A stretch of DNA of 64,000 bases from Lathyrus oleraceus (lineage: Eukaryota; Streptophyta; Magnoliopsida; Fabales; Fabaceae), in contig NC_066584.1 of the NCBI RefSeq assembly GCF_024323335.1, positions 272,343,618-272,407,617 on the forward strand, in the 5' to 3' direction. Positions 23,189 to 34,625 of this stretch are shown in pieces (the stretch's first letter is position 1; each line of letters starts with the position of its first letter). Below the pieces are notes generated by a model. It searched no databases. It saw nothing but the letters and a program-made list of their open reading frames with translations, and was not told where the DNA came from. The translations under genes and the position numbers were made by a program.

Positions 23189-25447
23189 TTAGAAATTATC
23201 GGCTAATCTTCTCAAAGTCTTCTTATCTTTCAAAGATGCCCCAGGCGGGCAAATCTGACTTTGAAGGAAACATTTGATGTTATAGTACCACAACTTCTCA
23301 TCTTTGATCTCTTCAGCAGCAAACACATGAGTTGGCCTATTGAGACGCATCACAGATAAATTGGGAACTTCATTCCAATACTTCACTACAATCATTGACG
23401 CTAACGTTGCAAGAGCATCTGCCATCCGGTTCTCATCTCGAGGGATGTGATGAAATTCAACCTTGGTAAAGAAAGTTGAAATCCTCCTCGTATAATCTCT
23501 ATATGGTATTAAACTGGGTTGATTTGTCTCCCATTCTCCTTTGATCTGATTCACGACCAAAGCCGAATCACTGAAGACATCCAAATACTTGATTAGGAGA
23601 TTCATGGTCTCTTCAAGCCCCATAATGCAAGCTTCATATTCTACCATGCTTTTTGTACACTTGAAAGTCAATTTAGCTGTAAATGGTAGGTGCGCGTCTT
23701 GAGGAGTAATGATCACTGCCTCAATGCCATTTCCATATTGATTAACAACTCCATCAAATACCATGCCCCAACAGGAACCAGGTTCCGACCCTTCTTCTAG
23801 CAATGGTTCATCATAATCTTTCATTTTCAAGTAAAAAATCTCTTCATCAGGAAAATCATACTGCATTGACTGGTAATCTTCAATTGGTTGGTGAGCCAAA
23901 TGGTCAGCCAAGATACTACCTTTGATCGCTTTCTGAGATCGATATTTGATATCATACTCTGATAACATTATCTGCCAACGGGCAATCCTCCCAGTTAAAT
24001 CAGGCTTCTCAAATATATACTTGATTGGATCCATTTTGGACATCAACCAAGTGGTATGATTCAACATATACTGACGCAAACGCTTAGCAGCCCAAGCCAA
24101 TGTGCAACAAGTCTTCTCAAGCATTGAATACTGAGTCTCACAGTCGGTGAACTTCTTACTGAGGTAGTAAATTGCAATTTCTTTCTTCCCAGTCTCGTCT
24201 TGCTGACCCAGAACACAACCCATACTATCTTCGAGCACAGTCAAATACATGATCAATGGTCTTCCTTCAACAGGTGGAGACAAAATCGGAGGTTCAAGCA
24301 AATATCCTTTGATACTATCAAAAGCTTTCTGGCAGTCTTCAGTCCAATCACAAGACCGATCTTTCCGAAGAAGCTTGAATATAGGCGCACATGTGGCAGT
24401 AATGTGGGAAATAAATCTGGAAATATAATTCAAGCGGCTGAGAAAACCTCTGACTTGCTTCTCAGTTTTGGGCGCAGGCATCTCTTGTATTGCTTTGACC
24501 TTGGCAGAATCAACCTCAATACCCTTCTCGCTTACAATAAAGCCCAACAAATTACCAGAACGAACACCAAAAGTACACTTATTGGGATTCAAGCGGAGCT
24601 TATACTTCCTCAAACGCTGGAATAGCTTCAACAAATGCTCAACATGTTCCTCTTCATCAATTGATTTAGAAATCATGTCATCGACATATACTTCAATCTC
24701 TTTATGCATCATATCATGAAAAAGAGTAGTCATTGCTCTCTGGTAAGTTGCACCAGCATTCTTTAAACCGAAAGGCATCACTCTATAACAGAATGTTCCC
24801 CAGGGTGTAATGAATGTGGTTTTCTCCATATCTTCGGGTGCCATTTTGATCTGATTGTATCCAGAAAATCCATCCATAAATGAAAAGACTTTGAATTTAG
24901 CAGTATTGTCTACCAAAATATCAATGTGTGGCAGAGGGAAATCATCTTTCGGACTGCCTTTATTCAAATATCTATAATCGACACACATGCGGACTTTTCC
25001 ATCTTTCTTTGGCACTGGCACAATATTGGCCACCCATTACGGATACTCAGCAGTCACGAGGAAACCAACATCAACCTGCTTCTGAACTTCCTCTTTGATC
25101 TTCACAGCCATATCAGAATGCGTTCTTCTCTACTTCTGCTTGACTGTTTGGCATTCTGGCTTCAACGATAATCTATGCTCCTCGATATCAGAATCCAACC
25201 TAGGCATGTCTTGATAGGACCAAGCAAACACATCTAAATATTCTCGAAGAAGATCAATCAACCCCTTCTTAGCATCTGGACACAGTCGAGACCCAATCTT
25301 GACTTCCTTCACATCATCTTCGGAACCCAAGTTGACTAGCTTGATCCGCTCTTCAAACGGCTGAATAATCTTCTCATCTTGCCTAAGAAGACGAGACAAT
25401 TACTCACTCATTTCTACATCACTTTTGTGATACGGTGAACTGACTTT
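23189..25447 (-). pseudogene. Ogre reverse transcriptase, RNase H and archaeal-type RNase H
   Basis: This region copies element RNA into DNA. The largest open part (25033-23189, 614 residues) starts MANIVPVPKKDGKVRMCVDY and contains FSGYNQI, the catalytic EVYVDDM and RLNPNKCTFG (RT), then the gypsy RNase H with YYLSKKFTDCE and TGRIARWQ. A second RNase H follows: VFDGVVNQYGNG, MVEYEACIMG, VFSDSALV and MADALATLASM hold the D-E-D-D residues. This archaeal-type RNase H is an established mark of the Tat clade. Upstream parts (25399-25130) carry SRLLRQDEK and FAWSYQDMP; stops at about 25130 and 25037 break the frame. At 25448 the solo LTR separates it from the protease part. Confidence 0.93.
25443..25447. 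repeat. Target site duplication of the Tat solo LTR (left)
   Basis: ACTTT here equals ACTTT at 29206-29210. The left LTR edge reads GTGTTTTTGC, so either one extra base lies between TSD and LTR or the terminal CA has mutated. Confidence 0.65.
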
Positions 25448-25483
25448 GTGTTTTTGCTTTGAAAAGCAATGTTGCGGATAGCA

Positions 25484-25496
25484 AGAGTCGCCACCG
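25484..25496 (-). promoter_or_regulatory. PBS-like word inside the solo LTR end
   Basis: CGGTGGCGACTCT on the minus strand lies about 36 bp inside the LTR end, like the words at 14677 and 35550. Confidence 0.65.
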
Positions 25497-25747
25497 ACTT
25501 TTCTTTTATCCAATAAGGAAAGGCGGAAAAGAACAGGAAAGACCTTGATTAGATTTTGAGTTCGGGAGGTACATTATACAAAGGGAAGGTGTTAGCACCC
25601 TTTGTATCCATGGTTATCCATGGGCTCTTAATTGCTTAACTCACTTATGTTTTCCTTGTTTGAGAAAGTGTTTGAGAAATGTGGTGTGTTTAGAAAATAT
25701 TTTGAAAGGAGAGTTTAACTTTGTAATGATTCTTGTACGAATGTATA

Positions 25748-27100
25748 CAAAGTGTTTATCTCGTTTGATTTTGAAAGATGTTTAGAAAAATATAACTCGG
25801 CAATGATTCTGGTGCGAATGTATACCAAGTGGTGATTTTCTAAAAGATGTTTTGAAAAATGTGAGGTGTGAAAAGTATTTTAAGCTGTGAGCAAGCATTT
25901 AAGAGTTATACCTAACCAAGGTCTGTATAGGTATTTCCTATCCTTAGGAGGGTAAAACTGTCCTTATTATTGAGAAGTAAGTATTCTTATCCTTTGGATG
26001 TAAAGGGACATCGTGGGGTCGTCGATTGGCCATTGAAGGCAACATTTGTAAGGATACCTTAGCATTCGAATGGACGATCATCATTTAATCGTAGGCTACA
26101 ACATAGGGTCATCGAGGGACAAAGTCATATATTCGAAGGCAACGTTTGAGGGACTATGATTTATCTTATAGGGACATTGACCTTTTGATCGAAGGGACTA
26201 TGCCTTATCTGTTTAGGGATGATGATGATTTAATCGAAAGGGTCTTTGCTAAGGGTATCCCCGCATTCGTGGGACATGACCGTAATATCGTAAGGCAACA
26301 AAGAGAGGGTTACCCTAGAGGTGCAAGTGTGGAAATGATTGGATTCGGATATATTATCTTGAATTAATTTATCTAAGTTCGATTATTTATCTTTCCATGC
26401 AATCCTATTAGCATACATGTAGACAAAGTGTTTATCTCGTTTGATTTTGAAAGATGTTTAGAAAAATATAACTCGGCGATGATTCTGGTGCGAATGTATA
26501 CCAAATGGTGATTTTCTAAAAGATGTTTTGAAAAATGTGAGGTTTGAAAAGTATTTTAAGTTGTGAGCAAGCATTTAAGAGTTATACCTAACCAAGGTCT
26601 GTATAGGTATTTCCTATCCTTAGGAGGGTAAAACTGTCCTTATTATTGAGAAGTAAGTATTCTTATCCTTTGGATGTAAAGGGACATCGTGGGGTCGTCG
26701 ATTGGCCATTGAAGGCAACATTTGTAAGGATACCTTAGCATTCGAAGGGACGATCATCATTTAATCGTAGGCTACAACATAGGGTCATCGAGGGACAAAG
26801 TCATATATTCGAAGGCAACGTTCGAGGGACTATGATTTATCTTATAGGGACATTGACCTTTTGATCGAAGGGACTATGCCTTATCTGTTTAGGGATGATG
26901 ATGATTTAATCGAAAGGGTCTTTGCTAAGGGTATCCCCGCATTCGCGGGACATGACCGTAATATCGTAAGGCAACAAAGAGAGGGTTACCCTAAAGGTGC
27001 AAGTGTGGAAATGATTGGATTCGGATATATATCTTGAATTAATTTATCTAAGTTTGATTATTTATCTTTCCATGCAATCCTATTAGCATACATGTAGACA
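25748..27100 (-). repeat. 676 bp tandem duplication inside the solo LTR
   Basis: Copy 1 runs from about 25748 to 26423 and copy 2 from 26424 to 27099. They share the same order of motifs throughout and differ by a few substitutions and a short indel (for example GGCAATGATT against GGCGATGATT). Confidence 0.92.
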
Positions 27101-27500
27101 GTTATATTCACAGTATGGAAAAATTAAAGTGCAAAAAATAAGACTACGCTATTACATGGCTTCGGAATGGGGGTACATAATTTAAAAGGGGATATAAAAT
27201 ATATAAATCTTAATTAACGAGTACAAAATTAAAAGGGCATACCAAATAATAAAACCTAATTAAACTACAAAGAAAGAAATAAAAAAAACTAAATAAACTA
27301 AATTTAAGAATGAATTAAGTGATATATGAAAATTTAATTAGTAAACTAGATTAAATTATATCCTAGTTTAAATAACTAATATAATATATTAATTAGAAAA
27401 TTAATTAATGGGTTTTATTTTAATAATAGAAAAATAGTGGTGAATTAATTATAGTGGAAAGGGATTAAACATATTAAAAACATTGAAAAGTTAAAAAATA

Positions 27501-27575
27501 GGTCCTAGGGGCTCAAACCCAAGACCTCTATGTTGCAGTGAGGGGGGAGCTACCAACGAGCCATATTGGTCCATT
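27501..27575 (-). ncRNA. tRNA-like sequence with Pol III A and B boxes (tRNA relic or SINE head)
   Basis: The minus strand reads TGGCTCGTTGGTAGCTC (A box, about 27547-27563) and, about 30 bases on, GGTTTGAGCCCC (B box, about 27508-27519). Both are close to the plant tRNA words TGGCTCAGTTGGTAG and GGTTCGANTCC. The flanks do not give a convincing acceptor stem, so I do not call a functional tRNA gene. It lies inside the solo LTR. Confidence 0.4.
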
Positions 27576-28419
27576 CGTTATTTATTCGCCTTCATTAAAA
27601 TATATATTAACTCTACATGGATTTTTCCATTTTTGACACAACACCACCATGCATGTTACAACTTTCTCTCTTACGGCAAGCTACTTTATTTTTTCTCATG
27701 TTGTTACTTTCATGTGAGTATAACAAACCTGTAACTTCATCTTATATCAAACCACACACATAAAATAAAATCATATGTAATCATCATGCAATAATAAAAA
27801 TAGCCATGCACAAATCAAGAAGCTTATATTATTTTACTCATGTATTAGTTCTCTTTACTGCAAGTGATAATGATAAAACAAACCTTACACATACATGTTA
27901 AAGACAACCAAGGATTTATATTATCACCATTAATTCATCATCATTATTATTATGTAATAACAACATGTGAAATAAACATAATCATGCTAGAAACAACACT
28001 CATATAATAATAATTAAATGGCAGATATAATTCTTTAATCATGCAAACAAAATTTCTCCAACATGCTATGACATATCAAGAACAGATGCATACTTGAATA
28101 AAGCAATATCAACATCCACCAAACCATGAATACATCATCTCAATATATATATTAAACCCATATTATTCATGCATGAATTAAAGAGTATTGCAAGGTAATC
28201 ATGCTGGATGCAAATTCCCTAATGAACACTTACTGGGGATTTGATTCTTCTGGCTTGCTCACTGTATGTGTGTTGTTCTTATTCAGGCTATGAGTGCTTT
28301 ATGGTTGCTTCTCTTTTCCCTGCCCGTGAATCTTCTTGCTTCTGCCTTGCCTTGTGTATCTTCTTCTACTGTATCTCTCCTCTTTTTCGTCTCCTCCCTC
28401 TCGCTGCAGCCATATGAAG

Positions 28420-28427
28420 TATTTATA
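28420..28427 (-). promoter_or_regulatory. TATA box of the Tat solo LTR
   Basis: TATAAATA on the minus strand, about 780 bp from the LTR start, just downstream of the 43 bp duplication. Confidence 0.55.
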
Positions 28428-28439
28428 ATGGTGTGGATT

Positions 28440-28525
28440 AGGGTTTAACCTTGCTAAATATTTGGATCCCTTCCTATACTTTAGGGTTTAACCTTGCTAA
28501 ATATTTGGATCCCTTCCTATACTTT
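28440..28525 (-). repeat. 43 bp tandem duplication upstream of the LTR TATA box
   Basis: Two exact-looking 43 bp copies start at AGGGTTTAACC (28440 and 28483). A partial third copy begins near 28555. In minus orientation they precede the TATA box, an enhancer-like position. Confidence 0.9.
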
Positions 28526-29547
28526 AGGAGAGTTAGCTATAATGGTGTGGATTAGGGTTTAACCTTGCTATCTATTATTATAAATAAATATTTATTAAAT
28601 ACAGATATTATTATAAATAATGAATAATTTAAATGACTTTTAACAAATAAAAATTAATTTAAATTTTAGTTACATAATTGAATTAAAATTTAAACCTATT
28701 TATATTTTTACTTTCATCATTTAAAAAAAATCAAAATTATTCTTATATCAACCAAAATGATTTTATAATTTATGGGCTTTTTTAAAAAATGTTACTCTTA
28801 TAAATAAATTTTATTAAGTAAAAAACGTGAATTACTAAATAAATACTATTTATAAATAATGAATAAATGGAACATGAGTCACTAAATTATAAAAAATAGT
28901 TATTATAATTTAATGAGCTTTAACAAATAAAATTAATTTAAAATTTTAATTATATAATTAAAATTCAAATCTATTTTTATTTATCATTAAATTAAAACTA
29001 TTTTATTTATATATATAATTTTTATTTATATCATACAGATAACCAAAATTATTATTATTTTTTATATCTGTATCACATAATAAATAAATTAAAATTTATA
29101 ATTTATATGAGAATGTATGCTAATGAATGAATGCAAATGTGAAATGAATGTCATGCATGAATCAATTTATCATAAAAATTAACAGGCAAATTTTGGGGTA
29201 TGACAACTTTCCTCCTCGGCTTCAAACACAGGGAATTCAAAATTTGGAGAAGGAGAAGGATCATTGTATTCAATGGGGGTTAGGAACCAACCTGCATAAT
29301 GATTTGATATTTTGATTTTAGAGAAGTGAATTTGTGACCAAATATTATGCAGATGGACAATTATATTGTTTATTTATGTTTTTTGTGATTACCATTTTCA
29401 GAAATAAGCAAAAAGTAAAAACAAACATCAAAGATGTGGATGAATAGAATTAATTTTATTGATGATCAATTTAAAATGCCCAAACAATGTTCACTTCTCC
29501 CTTAGGCATAGGAGAAGGATTTTAAAATATAAAATAAATTACTTAGA

Positions 29548-30945
29548 TCAATGCAAAATAACAGGAATATCAATAGCAGTCCAATTGTTGCAAGCCTTTC
29601 CATGCGTCACAAAATTGGTGCAGTCTTCCTCTTCATTGTCCTCTAGCACAGCAGCTAAATGTTGTTCATTCCCATGAATGAACCATCCGCTACGGAAGCT
29701 GAGTTGCATCTCTTCAGATCTAGCAGTTGACGAGCCCTTCTGGAACCCCAAACCAGTTCTTCCCTTGTTGTCGGCGATCTCTACCACACGCCTCCACTGA
29801 TCAACAGGACCTTCTTCCACAATCTTCTGTGCATCTTTCAGAGAGGACATAGGTTCCCCAACTCTCTTCTCAGCAGCAATAGATAAGGATTGGAACGGAG
29901 TTCCAACCTCATCCTCAGATTCCACATAGGAGAAAGATGACAGATGGCTAACCAACAGTGCTTCCTCACCTCCCACAATCACCAACTTGCCATTCTTGAT
30001 AAATTTAAGCTTCTGATGCAGAGTGGAAGTAACAACCCCTGCCTCATGAATCCATGGCCCTCCCAATAAATAGTTGTAGGCCGGGTGAATATCCATTACT
30101 TGGAAAGTAATCTGAAAATCACTCGGACCTATCTTGACTATGAGGTCCACTTCACCAATGGCTGTTTTACGCGAGCCATCAAAGGTTTTGACAATTACTC
30201 CACTGTACCTCATAGGAGCTCCTTGATAAGATAACTTTGACAATGTTGACTTTGGAAGCATATTGAGTGACGACCCAATGTCAACTAGCACATTTGACAA
30301 AGCATCTTCCTTGCAATTCATCGAAATATGCAAAGCCAGATTGTGATTTCTTCCCTCCTCAGGGAGTTCTTCATCATAAAAGCTCAAATTATTGCATGAA
30401 GTGATGTTAGCCACAATGTGATCAAATTGATCCACAGTAACATCTTGCTCTACGTATGCCTATTCAAGAACTCTCTGGAGTGCTTCTCTGTGCGCTTCAG
30501 AATTCAAAAGCAGAGATAGCACAAAAATCTTTGAGGGGGTCTGGAGCAACTGCTCAACCACATTAAATTCACTCCTCTTGATCAGTCGGAGTACCTTATC
30601 ATCATTGTTGGCTTTCAAATTGTTGGATTCACCAGACTTATCTTTTGAACAACCAACTGGATCTACACTAGGCACCTCCGCCTTCTTACCAACAACTGTT
30701 TCTTCTCTATTCTCTGGGAACACCGGTCCAAAAACTCGACCACTGCGGGTCACCTTCGTAACATCTGCAATGCTTACTACTGAACTGGTTGTAGGTAACG
30801 GGACCTCTTGACCTTTCTCTATCATCGTAGCATTGTATTGATACGGTACAGCCTTATCAGATGAATACGGGACTGGGCCCGCTAACCGCGAAACTGATCT
30901 ATTGTTGACGTTCTTGTTATTGCTGCTATCATACTGAATCACCAA
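29548..30945 (-). pseudogene. Ogre protease region with mutated active site
   Basis: The upstream open part (30945-30460) carries LAGPVPYSSDKAVPY and VTRSGRVFGPVFPEN, the Gag-protease linker typical of Ogre. A stop at 30460 is followed by 30435-29548 with the retropepsin-like domain: VLVDIGSSLNMLPKS, then LLGGPWIHEAG and GRTGLGFQKG. The expected catalytic triplet is D-T/S-G, but here it is D-I-G, so the protease should be inactive. The frame ends WTAIDIPVILH. Non-coding sequence and the linker FEFPVFEAEEES follow down to the solo LTR at 29205. Ogre elements have an intron near this point; a clean one could not be demonstrated here. Confidence 0.85.
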
Positions 30946-30971
30946 CCGCTCTGGTTGCTTGAAAATGGGTA

Positions 30972-32907
30972 CTAATCGTCATCTATATGATGGAATTGAA
31001 CAATCTGAATCATGCCTTCATCCATCAGACGTTGGATGTCCCTTTTCACTACAACACACCCCCTTGGGTTCACACCACAAATATCACAACCATCATGATC
31101 ATGTTCACAGTCACTCACCAAAAAGATGTCTTTATGCATTTGCACCAAAGATCTTCGGATAAACCGGACATCAAAAACCTTGAATTCACCTGGACAGTCG
31201 TCCACCATGTTCATTGAAGAATTCCCATGAGCGGGCAAAGGATTATCTTTCACATTAGGCATGCGGTCTTCAAAAGACACCATGCCACTCTTTATAAGCT
31301 TTTGCACCTCATACTTCAGCAGATAACAGTTCTCAATATCGTGCCCAGGTGCACCCTGGTGAAAAGCACAGTGAAGTTCAGGTTTATACCACCAAGGAAA
31401 TGGTTCTGGGATCTGTGGTGGATTCCTTGGTTGAATCAAATTTTTGAGGACTAATGATGGGTACAGTTCTACATATGACATAGGAATTGGGTCAAAAGAG
31501 ACCTTCTTCCTCTCGAAGTTCTGTTGCTGGTGATGATTGTTGTTGGAATTGTTGTTGTTGTAAGTATTTGTTATTTATTGTGGTTGTTGCTGTAAGTATT
31601 TGTTATTTATTGTGGTTGTTGTTGTTGACGTTGGTTTTGATATTGATGTTGTTATTATTGTTGAATTGGTATTGTTTGCTGGTTGGAAAATACTGGAATG
31701 ACGGAAGATACTTGATAATGATGATGTTGACAGGGTGGTGGATTTCTTCTGTTTTGAGGCCTCCTCTGCCTCCCACTGGAAATTGCATTGGTCTCATTAT
31801 CCTTCCTCTTGTTGAAACTACTCTCATACTTCTTGCTCGTCGACGCCTCATCTTTTGACAATCGTCCTTCACGGACCCCCTCTTCAAGTCTCATCCCCAT
31901 ATTTACCATCTCGGTAAAATCACTGGGGGCACTGGAAATCATACGTTCATAATAAAATGAACTAAGAGTTTTCAAAAAGATTTTTGTCATCTCTTTCTCC
32001 TCCAAAGGAGGAGTGATCTGGGCAGCCAACTCCCTCCAACGCTGAGCATACTCCTTGAATGTCTCCTTATCTTTCTAAGACATGAACCTCAGTTGGTCCC
32101 TATCTGGCGCCATATCCACGTTGTACTTATACTGTTTCACAAAAGCCTCACCTAGGTCATTGAAAGTGTGAATGCTTGCATTATCTAACCCCATGGATGT
32201 CTCCTTATCTTTCTGAGACATGGACCTCAGCAACTGGTCATTATCTGTCTGGGTTGACATCTTGCGGGCATATATCACAAGATGATTGAGTGGACAAGAA
32301 TTCCCCTTGTATTTCTCAAAGTCATGCACTTTGAATTCACTGGGATTTTGACATTGGGCACTAAGCACAGTTCAGCAGCACTCTTCCAAAACAGATCTTT
32401 GCCTCTCAGCGTTTTCAATTCCTTGCGCAGCTCAAGAAATTGGTCCTTCATCTCATCCATCTTCTCATAGACATCCGATCCCTTAGACAGCTCGGAATGA
32501 TAGATGATATCCCTTACACGAGGCAAAGTATGCACAACTGGAGGTGGCACAGACATGACCGGGCTAGATGCCAGCATGGAAGCAAAAGTAGGAGCGAAAC
32601 CTTTTGGCACAAAATTCGGAGGCATTCCCCATGGGAATCCAGCAGGCAAGTTCGTAGCGAAGTGGGCGGTGGCAGCAGGCACAGTAGAGGTAACCATTTC
32701 AGAAATAATTGTCCTCGCAAGAGGAGTTACGGGCGTTGGAGAGGCTTGGCTCTGGGCAGCAAGAACTGACTCCATCATGGCAGTCAGTCGGGTAATCTCC
32801 TCTTTCAAATCTCTGTTCTCTTGCTCAAGGTGCTCCATGATTCTTGGACGATTAGCTCTGGTGTTGTATCGGTGAGTCAGGTTGGCTAAAGCACAGAAGA
32901 ACACCAA
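30972..32907 (-). pseudogene. Ogre gag, frameshifted
   Basis: Gag forms the particle. The first open part (32907-32275) has a coiled-coil-like start (MEHLEQENRDLKEEITRL), a Pro-rich middle and LFWKSAAELCLVPNVKI, then shifts frame. The capsid continues in 32368-32075 (FEKYKGNSCPLNHLVIYARK, AFVKQYKYNVD) and, past a CAG-to-TAG stop, in 32029-31655 (WRELAAQITPPL, FTEMVNMGMRLEEG). A Gln/Asn-rich repeat (31550-31680) and more breaks follow. The last part (31481-30972) has HCAFHQGAPGHDIENC, the C-x3-H-x5-H-x4-C variant knuckle of Tat Gags. About 17 capsid residues appear replaced by a copied segment (see findings). Confidence 0.88.
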
Positions 32908-33287
32908 TCAGACACCTGGCAAAAACCTGCTTATGCAAATGATGCATGAAATGCAATGCTTGATTATTTTTATTTCCAAGGAACTTACTATATCATTTGC
33001 GAATATGCAACAATTTTGATATGACCAAAAATCTATTTTTATTTATATAAATTGGAAGGATTACACTGAGTATAATTTTAGAAACCAAATAAAAAATACA
33101 AGAGAAGAAGAGACTAGTCATCCTAAAGATCCCTAACAACAATGTCAAAAAATCTGGCTGAAGGCGCGTACTTCCTTCGAATGCGACAAATCTCGGTCTC
33201 AAAAGAAGCCTTCACCTGAGTCTTCTCGAGGACAAGCTGGTCAACAATCTTCTTCCAAGCAACTGAAGGTTGAGGCATGCTAGAAGA

Positions 33288-34625
33288 TCAAACCTCTGGC
33301 TCTCTCTGTCTCTTCGTCACTCGGTCTTCAAGTAGCTCAATCAGTGCATCTTTGACCATAGACTCCAATAGCAACTCTTCATGCTTCTTGCTCAAAACAT
33401 GGAAACGCTCTTCCCACATATCCTTCTCTTGCTTCATCTTGATGAGCGCGTCTTCCAACTCCTCTACATCTTGGTTAGGGAGAGTTAATGGCTCAACCAC
33501 AACCATAAACATAGGTCTTTCACAAGGATAAGGCATCTTCAACTCCATAGCTCTCTTCTTCACCCAAAGAGTGTAAGCTTCCAAAGCTACACAATTGCAC
33601 GGACCAAGCTCGGATCTTCCTTTCCTATGCACATTATGCCAAGCATGCACAATCTTCTGCTTCATATGTTGGGGATCTTTACCCTCTTGATAGAAAAGAC
33701 CTTCTAACAACATGTTATTAGGTTTGTCTCTCAAGGGGAACCCAAGTTGACGATGAGCCAAAGCAGGGTTGTAGCTAATTCCTCCTTGTGTACCAATGAG
33801 AGACACATTAGAGAATTCAATACAACTATCAATAATCTCCAAACTTCTTAAGGACGGATCATACCAAACTATATCATCATTAGTGAGAGACATAAGTCTC
33901 TGAGACCACCTTAGACATTGTTTGTTCTCCACAAAAGAAAGCGTCTGAGGCAAGTGCGAAATAAACCACTTGTACAGAAGAGGAATGCAACAGACAATCG
34001 TTCCACCACCTTTAGAATTCCTTAGATGCAAAGAGAAATACATATCACCCAACAAAGTAAGCACAGGATTCCCAATCAAGAAAAGTCTAATGGCGTTAAC
34101 ATCAACAAAACCGTCAATGTTAGGGAACAAAGTTAATCCATAGATGAGCAACACAAAGATAGCTTCAAAAGCATCCACACTACCAGCTTGAGCAAAAGTG
34201 GTAGCTTCCTTGATGAGGAAAACAGATGGCAATCCAAACAATCCTCCTTTCTTCACCCAATGAGCCTCTATCTCAGACTTCTTCGAGTGAAGAGCTTCAG
34301 CAATAATACTACACCGAGGAATCTCCTCCAATCCACTAAAAGGCACTCTACTAGAAACAGGTATCCCCACAAGATGAGAATACTCCTCCAAGGTAGGCAC
34401 AAGCTGAAAATCTGGGAAAGTGAAACAATGGTAGAGAGGATCATAGAACTGCACAAATACACTCAAAAGTCCTTCAACTACATCAGTAGAGAAGATGGAC
34501 AGAAGCTTCCCGTGACGTTGTTTGAAGTCTAAGGGATCTAATACAAAAGATGCTAGCTTCCTTAACTCTTTCAAATCTGGACATCTGAAACTGTACTTCT
34601 TAGTGTTCCTTCGTCCACAATCCAT
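33288..34625 (-). CDS. Ogre ORF1 protein, 445 residues, intact frame
   Basis: This extra ORF upstream of gag is a hallmark of Ogre elements; its function is unknown. The frame runs from ATG at 34625 (MDCGRRNTKKYSF) to the stop at 33288 without interruption. The N-terminal two thirds carry FYDPLYHCFTFPDFQL, LEEYSHLVGIPV and, further on, NPALAHRQLGFPL, the pattern of the legume DUF7745-type domain. The C-terminus (about residues 385-440) is charged and heptad-like (LEDALIKMKQEKDMWEERF), a likely coiled coil. It starts about 845 bp downstream of the PBS and would be translated first from the genomic RNA. Unlike gag-pol in this copy, it has no stop or frameshift. Confidence 0.9.
   Translation of the reverse strand: MDCGRRNTKKYSFRCPDLKELRKLASFVLDPLDFKQRHGKLLSIFSTDVVEGLLSVFVQFYDPLYHCFTFPDFQLVPTLEEYSHLVGIPVSSRVPFSGLEEIPRCSIIAEALHSKKSEIEAHWVKKGGLFGLPSVFLIKEATTFAQAGSVDAFEAIFVLLIYGLTLFPNIDGFVDVNAIRLFLIGNPVLTLLGDMYFSLHLRNSKGGGTIVCCIPLLYKWFISHLPQTLSFVENKQCLRWSQRLMSLTNDDIVWYDPSLRSLEIIDSCIEFSNVSLIGTQGGISYNPALAHRQLGFPLRDKPNNMLLEGLFYQEGKDPQHMKQKIVHAWHNVHRKGRSELGPCNCVALEAYTLWVKKRAMELKMPYPCERPMFMVVVEPLTLPNQDVEELEDALIKMKQEKDMWEERFHVLSKKHEELLLESMVKDALIELLEDRVTKRQREPEV

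Larger units (their letters stand above)
25448..29205 (-). mobile_element. Solo LTR of a second Tat-type family
   Basis: On the minus strand it starts TGTCATACCCCAAAATTTGC, a Tat/Ogre-type LTR start, and ends about 35 bp after the word GTGGCGACTCTTG, as in the other Tat LTRs here. It is 3758 bp, flanked by ACTTT, and interrupts the outer Ogre between the linker FEFPVFEAEEES and RT. No PBS, coding sequence or second LTR is present, so it arose by recombination between LTRs. Inside are a 676 bp tandem duplication, a TATA box and a tRNA-like box pair. Confidence 0.85.

Noticed and set aside
22392..25171. Several plus-strand ORFs of 70-140 codons
   Set aside because: Shadows of the integrase and RT coding sequence on the minus strand.
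27501..27575. Functional tRNA gene
   Set aside because: A and B boxes are present but I cannot pair an acceptor stem or assign an anticodon; kept only as a tRNA-like relic.
29292..29542. Possible Ogre intron between protease and RT
   Set aside because: A good acceptor (TTATGCAG/GTTGG) and a weak donor (TCTAA/GTAATT) can be drawn, but an in-frame stop lies before the donor and the joined frame does not read into the TPIEYNDP segment.
31487..31858. Leu/Val-rich plus-strand ORF resembling a membrane protein
   Set aside because: It is the antisense of the Gln/Asn-rich part of gag; CAA/CAG repeats read as Leu/Val codons on the other strand.
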